From Bilophila wadsworthia ATCC 49260 (GTDB lineage Bacteria; Desulfobacterota; Desulfovibrionia; Desulfovibrionales; Desulfovibrionaceae), in NCBI RefSeq assembly GCF_000701705.1, contig NZ_JNJP01000105.1, positions 1-9,669 on the forward strand: a stretch of DNA of 9,669 nucleotides, read 5' to 3'. The translations under genes and the position numbers were made by a program. Positions 4,863-9,669 of the stretch are shown here, piece by piece. The notes beneath the pieces are model-generated. The model worked only from the letters and a program-made list of their open reading frames with translations, searched no databases and was not told the DNA's origin. Within the stretch, counting starts at the first letter, position 1. The number at the start of each line of letters is the position of its first letter.

Positions 4863-5157
4863 ATCTTTATCGAATCCCTATTCCGGATTTTTCTGTGATT
4901 ATCATAACCAATTCTTTGGAATGATGGACTTTGTTGCATTGAAAACGATAGCCTGTTGCGAAAGTACGGTGTAACAATAACGGGGCGATCGAAAACGAAC
5001 GGTTCCAAACCGGCGCAAGGCGGTTTGGAACCGTTCGTTTTCGATCGCTCTGAGGGGTCCGGGGGAATTCGACCCAAAGGGCGGCGAAGCCGTGACCGTT
5101 AGGCGAGCTTGCGAGTCTTACGGGCATCGCACGCAGAGCGATTCCCCCCGGCAGGCC
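4863..5157. other. Convergent intergenic region without genes
   Basis: Between copy C and the argC stop there is an AT-richer stretch (4863-4980) in which I see no feature, then the large palindrome at 4985-5048, then a GC-rich structured stretch (5059-5151). The last has imperfect outer arms CCGGGGGAATTCG and CGATTCCCCCCGG around smaller stems such as CGGC-GAA-GCCG and ATCGC-N7-GCGAT. No supportable coding region is present. Confidence 0.5.
4985..5048. repeat. Perfect 28-bp-stem palindrome
   Basis: The arms at 4985-5012 and 5021-5048 are perfectly complementary over 28 bp around an 8-base loop GCGCAAGG; the outer ends read GCGATCGAAAACG and CGTTTTCGATCGC. Stem length and perfection far exceed a normal terminator. 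There is no T-run on the plus side; the minus side continues CCCGTTATTG. It lies 110 nt beyond the argC stop, between two convergent genes. It could be an unusually long two-way terminator or a palindromic mobile or repeat element. Confidence 0.85.
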
Positions 5158-6216
5158 TTACGGCATCATGGCGCAGAGCATGAGCCCGGTCGTGACCGGA
5201 AGCCCGCACATGATGTTGGCGTTGGCGATGGCCTGCCCGGATGCGCCGCGGCAGACGTTGTCGATGACGGATACCACGATGAGACGGTTGGTCCGGGGAT
5301 CGACGATGACGGACATGTCGCAGAACATCGTCCCACGGACATTACGGGTCTCGGGAAGCTGGCCGGAGGGCAGGACGCGCACCCACGGGCTGTCCGCCCA
5401 TGTTTCCTCATACACCCGCTGGGCGTCCGCCTGCGAGAGGGGAGCCTTGAGCTGTGCGTAGATCGTGGACAGGATGCCGCGGTTCATGGGCACAAGATGC
5501 GGATTGAAAGAGATGGTCATGGGCCCGTGCGCCAGACGGGACAGTTCCTGCTCGATTTCCGGGGTGTGGCGGTGCGTGCCGATGCCGTAAGCCTTGAAGG
5601 AGTCCGCGACTTCGCAGTAGAGCGAACCGAGCTTGGCGGAACGGCCCGCGCCGGATACGCCGGACTTGGAGTCCGCGACGATGCCGTGGGTTTCGATCAG
5701 GCCGTCGGCGAGGGCCGCGGTCATGCCGAGGATGATCGAGGTGGGGTAGCAGCCGGGGTTCGCCACAAGGCGCGCCTTGGCAATGTCGGAGGCGTAGAGT
5801 TCCGGCAGGCCGTATACCGCTTCGGGAAGCAGGTCGGGTCGCTTGTGCTCGACTTTGTACCACTGCTCATAGGTTTCCGCGCTTTTGAGGCGGAAGTCGG
5901 CGGAAAGATCCACCACCTTGAGGCCGCGCTCCACAAGCGCCGCCGCCATTTCGGTGGCCGCCGTGTGCGGGACGGCGAGGAAGGCCAGATCGCATTCTTT
6001 GGCGATGAGTTCCGGTTCGGGCTCGATGAGGATGACGTCGGCTCCCGGCAGGCCATTGAGGAACGGATACAGATCGCCGAGCCGCTTGCCCGCTTCGGTG
6101 CGGGAGGTGGCGGCGGTGAGCTTCATGTTCGGATGGCCGGTCAGCAGGCGCGCCAACTCCATTCCGGTGTAGCCGGTGACCCCGACAAGGCCCACCCGGA
6201 TCATTTCTTGTGGCAT
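5158..6216 (-). CDS. argC: N-acetyl-gamma-glutamyl-phosphate reductase ArgC (352 aa)
   Basis: ArgC catalyses the third step of arginine synthesis: NADPH-dependent reduction of N-acetyl-glutamyl phosphate to the semialdehyde, in the cytoplasm. The N-terminal GVTGYTGME (12-20) is the NADP-binding loop. VANPGCYPTS (151-160) contains the catalytic cysteine C156. GTHRHTPEIEQ (213-223) carries the conserved active-site histidine, H217. Length fits the ~345-residue type. The ATG at 6216 is preferred: it gives a normal N-terminus (MPQEMIRVGLVG) and has AGGTGG about 10 nt upstream. A longer in-frame start would overlap the preceding gene and add 30 residues unlike the family. It is the last gene of the minus-strand run, 5 nt after the DUF1844 gene. 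No other arginine gene is in the window. Confidence 0.95.
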   Translation of the reverse strand: MPQEMIRVGLVGVTGYTGMELARLLTGHPNMKLTAATSRTEAGKRLGDLYPFLNGLPGADVILIEPEPELIAKECDLAFLAVPHTAATEMAAALVERGLKVVDLSADFRLKSAETYEQWYKVEHKRPDLLPEAVYGLPELYASDIAKARLVANPGCYPTSIILGMTAALADGLIETHGIVADSKSGVSGAGRSAKLGSLYCEVADSFKAYGIGTHRHTPEIEQELSRLAHGPMTISFNPHLVPMNRGILSTIYAQLKAPLSQADAQRVYEETWADSPWVRVLPSGQLPETRNVRGTMFCDMSVIVDPRTNRLIVVSVIDNVCRGASGQAIANANIMCGLPVTTGLMLCAMMP

Positions 6217-6221
6217 GGCTT

Positions 6222-6536
6222 TTAATCCACCTTTTTCATGACGTATTTCATGCGCAGTTCGTACAGGATGCCCTCCAGAAGGCGGGCTTCGTCGCTGTCG
6301 AGGCATTGTTTGGTCTTTTCTTCGAGCATGGTCAGGATGTCGATGGTATGCTTGGCTATGACCAAATCCTGTTCGGTCGCGCCCGATTCAGGATTGGGGA
6401 CCTCGCCGAGCTGCACCAGCGCGGACGAGGCGAGGGAAAGGATAAACGTGGAAAACGTAACCTGCGGCATGGAGCAGTCGCAGCCGGGCTTATTGCAGTC
6501 ACAGGCCTTGTGGTCTTCAGGGGAAGCAGCGTTCAT
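6222..6536 (-). CDS. DUF1844 protein with an N-terminal cysteine cluster (104 aa)
   Basis: This is a small cytoplasmic protein of the DUF1844 family. The family core is visible from FSTFILSLASSALVQLGEVP (28-47) through AKHTIDILTMLEEKTK to LLEGILYELRMKYV near the C-terminus, and is predicted to be all-helical. An N-terminal cluster CDCNKPGCDC (12-21) gives four closely spaced cysteines, which could bind a metal. The family has no established function to my knowledge. The ATG at 6536 has GGAG about 6 nt upstream; a start 18 codons earlier would add an Arg/His-rich leader overlapping the spacer and is not supported. It lies 50 nt after the aminotransferase stop and ends 5 nt before argC, so it is probably co-transcribed and perhaps translationally coupled with argC. 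Confidence 0.9.
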   Translation of the reverse strand: MNAASPEDHKACDCNKPGCDCSMPQVTFSTFILSLASSALVQLGEVPNPESGATEQDLVIAKHTIDILTMLEEKTKQCLDSDEARLLEGILYELRMKYVMKKVD

Positions 6537-6586
6537 GGTGTCTCCGTGGAACGAGTGTCTATGATGGGTCCGGCGGGGATGCCGGT

Positions 6587-7774
6587 TCAACTTCTTACAT
6601 CAGGAATAACTCGTCCCGGCTCAACGTCAAGGGCGCGATGATATGCGGAAAGTGCCGTTTCCAGATAATCGCGCGACGCGCTGAAGCCGCCGGAGGCACG
6701 CAAACCGTGCGCCAGAGCGTGCAATCCCGCCAGCGCGTCGGCCCAGTCCACCCAGCCCATGTGCCCGAAGCGGACCATGCGGCCCTTATAATGATCTTGT
6801 CCCCCCGCGAATACGATGCCGCATTCGTCGGCTGCCACCTTGAGGAGCTTGTCGCCGTCCACCCCGGCGGGCAGCATGATGCTGGTGACGCCCCATGCGT
6901 AATGCGTGGGCGCGAACAGGGGCAGATCCAGCGCCAGCGCCCCGGTACGGACCATGCAGGTGAGCGCCCACTGCTTGCGGTACAGGGCGTCGAGGCCGCC
7001 TTCTTCGAACAGCATGGACAGGCTTTCGTGCAGCCCCACGATGAGGTTGACCGGCGAGGTGAACAGCCCTTGCCCCTTGAGCAGGTTGTCGCGTTCGCCC
7101 GCGAGGTTGAAATAGAAGCAGGAGACGGGGATGGATTCGGCGCGTTTCCATGCGCGTGCGGAAAGGGCCATCAGCGCCATGCCGGGCGGGACCATGAGGC
7201 CCTTCTGGGAGCCGGTGAGGAGGCAGTCGATGCCCCATGCGTCCATCGGGCAGGGAGAGATGCCGACCGCCGAGATGCCGTCCGCGACAAGGAGCACTTC
7301 GCGCGTGCGGGTAAGCCGGGCGATGGCTTCCACCGGATGCTGCGCGGCGGTGGAGGTTTCGCAGACCTGCATGAACACGCCCTTGGCCTCGGGATGTTCG
7401 CGGAGCGCCTGTTCGACCTGCGCGGGCGTCACGGCCTGTCCCCAGGCCACATCGATTTCCACGACCTTAAGCCCGCGTACGGCGGCGATTTTGGACCAGC
7501 GTTCACCGAATTTGCCGCCGTTCACCACGATGACGGTTTCGCCGGGCAGGAACAGGCCGTGCACGGCGGCGGTCATGGCCCCGGTGCCGGAGCAGGAAAG
7601 CGGGAGCACCGGCTGTTCGGTGCCGAACAGCTTCTGGAGCATGGTTTCGGTTTCCAGCAGGATTTTCTTGAAGCCGGGCTTCCGGTGATGGATCATGTCC
7701 TGCGCGAGGGCGAGGCGGACGCGTTCGGGCAGAGGCGTGGGGCCGGGAGTGAGCAAACGGGGCTTGTTGAACAT
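6587..7774 (-). CDS. Class V PLP aminotransferase, alanine-glyoxylate / serine-pyruvate type (395 aa)
   Basis: This is a fold-type I, class V pyridoxal-phosphate aminotransferase, closest in pattern to alanine-glyoxylate, serine-glyoxylate and serine-pyruvate enzymes. LLTPGPTPLPERV (7-19) and HHRKPGF (29-35) are the family's N-terminal signature. SCSGTGAM (60-67) binds the cofactor phosphate. ADGISAVG (164-171) contains the Asp that contacts the pyridine nitrogen, and TGSQKGLMVPPG (187-198) contains the Schiff-base lysine K191. The C-terminal VRFGHMGW holds the carboxylate-binding arginine region. The length is typical. The ATG at 7774 has AGGAG at good spacing; longer starts would run into the end of the rlmI-like gene. 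It lies 38 nt after that gene and 50 nt before the DUF1844 gene. Exact amino donor and acceptor are not deducible; glyoxylate or pyruvate is likely. Confidence 0.9.
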   Translation of the reverse strand: MFNKPRLLTPGPTPLPERVRLALAQDMIHHRKPGFKKILLETETMLQKLFGTEQPVLPLSCSGTGAMTAAVHGLFLPGETVIVVNGGKFGERWSKIAAVRGLKVVEIDVAWGQAVTPAQVEQALREHPEAKGVFMQVCETSTAAQHPVEAIARLTRTREVLLVADGISAVGISPCPMDAWGIDCLLTGSQKGLMVPPGMALMALSARAWKRAESIPVSCFYFNLAGERDNLLKGQGLFTSPVNLIVGLHESLSMLFEEGGLDALYRKQWALTCMVRTGALALDLPLFAPTHYAWGVTSIMLPAGVDGDKLLKVAADECGIVFAGGQDHYKGRMVRFGHMGWVDWADALAGLHALAHGLRASGGFSASRDYLETALSAYHRALDVEPGRVIPDVRS

Positions 7775-7812
7775 GATGTCTCCTGTCATGCGGACAAATT
7801 TCGCGGCGCGGA

Positions 7813-8997
7813 TCAGTCTTTCCAGACCCGCAGGATAAAGACTTTGAGATAGGCCGTTTCGGGCATGGACGGATGCACCGGATGATCCGGCCCCTGGAAG
7901 CCCTGATACAGCAGTTGCGTGTTCAGGCCCCTCTTGGCGGCGCACTGGGCGATCAGGCGGCGCAGCGCTTCGGCCTCAAGGTGGTGCGAACAGGAACAGC
8001 TCGTAAGAATGCCCCCGTTTTCCACGAGTTGCAAGCCCAGATCGTTGACCCGGCGGTAGGCGTTGAGGCCCTGTTCGGCGTCCTTCTTGCGCTTGATGAA
8101 GGCCGGGGGATCGACGCAGACCACGCCGAATTTCCGCCCCCCGTCGCGCAGGGACGCCAGCGTGTCCAGCGCGTCGCCGGGCAGCGTCTCGCCGGGGCAT
8201 CCGGCGTTGGCGGCAAGGTTGCGGCTTGCCATGTCGAGAGCCTGTCTGGAGGCGTCGAGGAACGTCACGCCCGCCGCGCCGTTCCGGGCCGCCATGACCC
8301 CGAACGCGCCCGCGTAGCAGAAGGCGTCGAGCACGGTCTTGCCCTTGGCGTACTTGGCGGCCTCCACCCGGTTGGGGCGCTGGTCGTAGAACCAGCCGGT
8401 CTTCTGGCCTTCCGCCAGCGAGACGGTAAAGGCTGCGCCGCTTTCCCGTACTTCGATTTCGTCCGGCACCGTGCCCATGCCCGTTTCCACGAGCAGGGGC
8501 AGGTTTTCCATCGTCCGCACGCCCACATCGTTGCGGAGCAGCACGGCTTTGGGGGTGAACAGCTCTCCGAGCACTTCAAGCAGGGCATCCTTCTGGGCTT
8601 CCATACCCGCCGTGGTGATCTGAGCGCTGAACACGTCGCCGTAGCGGTCGAGCACGAGGCCGGGCAGCCAGTCGCCTTCGCCGTGGCACAGGCGGTAAAA
8701 GGGCACGTCGAACAGCGTTTCGCGCAGCTGCAAAGCCCGTTCAAGGCGTTTTTTGATGAGGGCGGCGTCGAGCGGCTCATCGGCCTTGCGGCTGACGATA
8801 CGCGCGGCGATGAGCGAAGCGGGGTTGACGTAGGCCGTCCCGATGGTGCGCCCGTCGGCGGCGCAGACCTGCGCGGCCTCGCCCGGCTCGAACGCCGTCA
8901 GCGGGGATCGCTTCACGTCCACTTCGTTGCTGAATATCCACAGGTGCCCCGCCCGCAGGCGGCGGTCTTCGTGTTTTTTGAGGAAAAGCTGTTGCAT
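7813..8997 (-). CDS. rlmI: RlmI-type 23S rRNA (cytosine-5) methyltransferase (394 aa)
   Basis: This is an S-adenosylmethionine-dependent methyltransferase of the RlmI/YccW family, which in Escherichia coli makes m5C1962 in 23S rRNA. An N-terminal PUA-like RNA-binding domain spans about residues 1-75 (KKHEDRRLRAGHLWIFSNEV at its start). The middle domain ends in GQKTGWFYDQRPNR (197-210), a family signature. The Rossmann methyltransferase domain has motif I VLDAFCYAGAFG (222-233), motif IV DPPAF (296-300) and SCSCSHH (333-339), the last with candidate catalytic cysteines. Length matches the ~396 residues of E. coli RlmI. The ATG at 8997 has AAGGA upstream and gives the standard N-terminus; an upstream in-frame start would include the element D hairpin. 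It is the first gene of the minus-strand run. Exact rRNA target is inferred from family. Confidence 0.9.
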   Translation of the reverse strand: MQQLFLKKHEDRRLRAGHLWIFSNEVDVKRSPLTAFEPGEAAQVCAADGRTIGTAYVNPASLIAARIVSRKADEPLDAALIKKRLERALQLRETLFDVPFYRLCHGEGDWLPGLVLDRYGDVFSAQITTAGMEAQKDALLEVLGELFTPKAVLLRNDVGVRTMENLPLLVETGMGTVPDEIEVRESGAAFTVSLAEGQKTGWFYDQRPNRVEAAKYAKGKTVLDAFCYAGAFGVMAARNGAAGVTFLDASRQALDMASRNLAANAGCPGETLPGDALDTLASLRDGGRKFGVVCVDPPAFIKRKKDAEQGLNAYRRVNDLGLQLVENGGILTSCSCSHHLEAEALRRLIAQCAAKRGLNTQLLYQGFQGPDHPVHPSMPETAYLKVFILRVWKD

Positions 8998-9030
8998 GGG
9001 TGTCCTTATGGAGGAAAGGGAATGAAGATT

Positions 9031-9081
9031 GGGGAGGGGGGAGGGAACCCTTCTGGAGAAGGGCTTCCCTCCCCCCTCCCC
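9031..9081. other. 24-bp hairpin 33 nt upstream of the rlmI start
   Basis: GGGGAGGGGGGAGGGAA (9031-9047) pairs perfectly with TTCCCTCCCCCCTCCCC (9065-9081). The inner CCCTTCT/AGAAGGG stem adds 7 bp around a GG loop, with a single bulged C at 9064. On the minus strand it ends 33 nt before the rlmI ATG. If it stops dgkA transcripts, little room is left for an rlmI promoter; otherwise it sits in the rlmI leader. Confidence 0.75.
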
Positions 9082-9145
9082 AAACCCCACCCCTCCCTCT
9101 CCTAAGACTTTCGTAATGGGGTGGGGGAGGCGCGAGTGTCGTTCC
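9031..9145 (+). repeat. Dispersed GC-rich element, copy D
   Basis: It starts with a very stable hairpin (9031-9081), continues with CAAACCCCACCCCTCCCTC and the box AAGACTTTC (9104-9112), and ends with a tail containing GGGGGAGGCGCG that resembles those of copies A and B. Unlike the other copies it runs opposite to both neighbouring genes (dgkA and rlmI, both minus strand). The minus strand of the C-rich tract reads GGGAGGGGTGGGGTTTGGGG, a textbook G-quadruplex pattern. Confidence 0.65.
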
Positions 9146-9199
9146 CTGTTTTTCCGTTTACAATGCGGCGATAGTTTTTGTGATTTTTTAGAGGGATAT

Positions 9200-9559
9200 T
9201 CAGTTCAGGAGGAAAACGTAGGCCCAGATGCCCGCGTTGATGACCATTGCTAGGAAGATGGCGGCGGAGGCCATATCCTTGCCGCGTTTGACGTGTTCGT
9301 TCCATTCGGTGGTCACGAGATCGAAGGATTCCTCGTCGGCACTGTTGAGCAGTTCCACGACCATGACCCCGAGCCAGCCTCCGAGCACCAGCAGCCATTG
9401 TCCGGCATCTTTGCCCGTCACGGCAAGCAGTGCCGCCAGAACAACCAGTACGAGCACTTCATGCCGGAACGCCTGTTCTCCTTTCCATGCGAACACGAGG
9501 CCGGACAGGGAATTCTTGGTGGCTCCCATCAGATGCTTGGGATTGATGAATCGGGGCAT
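9200..9559 (-). CDS. dgkA: Diacylglycerol kinase DgkA (119 aa)
   Basis: This is a small integral-membrane diacylglycerol kinase that phosphorylates diacylglycerol to phosphatidic acid with ATP, recycling lipid released by envelope glycan synthesis. Three membrane helices are visible at about 33-48, 52-70 and 97-117. With the ATG at 9559 the active-site residues fall at the same numbers as in Escherichia coli DgkA (122 aa): E28, E69, N72, E76, D80, K94 and D95, in VVELLNSADEESFD and RGKDMASAA. That agreement, plus GGGAG upstream, decides the start against longer in-frame starts at 9595 and 9625. It lies between copies D and E of the dispersed element and is followed by no canonical terminator, only copy D. 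Mixed Asp/Glu residues in place of hydrophobics at 75-77 are a mild divergence. Confidence 0.95.
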   Translation of the reverse strand: MPRFINPKHLMGATKNSLSGLVFAWKGEQAFRHEVLVLVVLAALLAVTGKDAGQWLLVLGGWLGVMVVELLNSADEESFDLVTTEWNEHVKRGKDMASAAIFLAMVINAGIWAYVFLLN

Positions 9560-9630
9560 AGCTTTCTCCCGGTTTCCTTTCAAAGGATGATGCATGGCAC
9601 AGTTGCCGCCAATGCCAAGTCTCAAAACAC

Positions 9631-9669
9631 AAAAGTCTTAGGAGAGGAAGGGGAGGGGTGTGGGGAGGG
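9631..9669 (-). repeat. Dispersed GC-rich element, copy E (cut by right window edge)
   Basis: Read on the minus strand, a C-rich tract (CCCTCCCCACACCCCTCCCC) leads to CTCTCCTAAGACTTTTG, the shared box with one change. The plus strand reads GGGGAGGGGTGTGGGGAGGG, a perfect G-quadruplex pattern. The hairpin half would lie right of the window. It is about 70 nt upstream of the dgkA start, so it probably follows a minus-strand gene beyond the edge, as copies B and C follow theirs. Confidence 0.6.

Noticed and set aside
6217..6306. 30-residue N-terminal extension of ArgC
   Set aside because: It would overlap the DUF1844 gene and add an Arg-rich leader not seen in ArgC. The ATG at 6216 places the NADP loop at its normal distance.
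5092..9105. Long plus-strand open frames opposite argC, the aminotransferase and rlmI
   Set aside because: The same shadow effect. The products are low-complexity Gly/Asp/His/Arg-rich, and the opposite strand carries catalytic motifs of well-known enzymes in every case.

Overview
The window is about 9.7 kb of GC-rich bacterial chromosome. The gene set points to a sulfate- or sulfite-reducing Desulfovibrionaceae-type bacterium such as Desulfovibrio or Bilophila: an extended YeiH/UPF0324 'putative sulfate exporter', a DUF1844 gene beside argC, a zinc-ribbon protein with a C-terminal SH3-like domain, and high-GC codon use on every gene. This assignment is inferred from recalled gene families; no marker gene such as rRNA is present.

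Layout from left to right. (1) 1-322 has no gene. It holds a rightward terminator, a perfect 18-copy TCT/AGA microsatellite, and two oppositely oriented copies (A, B) of a GC-rich dispersed element. (2) 323-2458, minus strand, is a 577-aa UPF0324 transporter followed by an 85-aa single-span membrane protein. The transporter has a sigma70-like promoter, two operator-like dyads and a leader hairpin. (3) 2459-3424 is a 966-bp gene-free stretch, partly very AT-rich, with several strong hairpins. (4) 3425-3934, minus, is a nitroreductase. A 297-bp intergenic region separates it from a divergent plus-strand gene (4232-4753) for a 173-aa zinc-ribbon/SH3-like protein. (5) 4754-5157 is a convergent intergenic region with element copy C, a perfect 28-bp-stem palindrome and a further structured stretch. 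(6) 5158-8997, minus, is a compact run in transcription order: RlmI-type rRNA methyltransferase, class V aminotransferase, DUF1844 protein, ArgC. (7) 9200-9559, minus, is dgkA (diacylglycerol kinase), separated from rlmI by element copy D. Copy E begins upstream of dgkA and runs off the right edge.

The genes are mostly housekeeping: rRNA modification, amino-acid metabolism and arginine synthesis, lipid recycling, and an anion exporter that may suit an organism handling sulfite or sulfate. The 5-nt gap between the DUF1844 gene and argC, and the 50- and 38-nt gaps before them, suggest one transcription unit.

The least explained feature is the dispersed element. Five copies (A-E) occur in the intergenic spaces. 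Each shares a C-rich tract that is G-rich on the other strand, usually G-quadruplex competent, and an AAGACTTTC-like box. The three copies fully inside the window also carry a long purine/pyrimidine hairpin. Four copies are placed, or plausibly placed, just 3' of a gene in the same orientation. I do not recognise the element as a named family.
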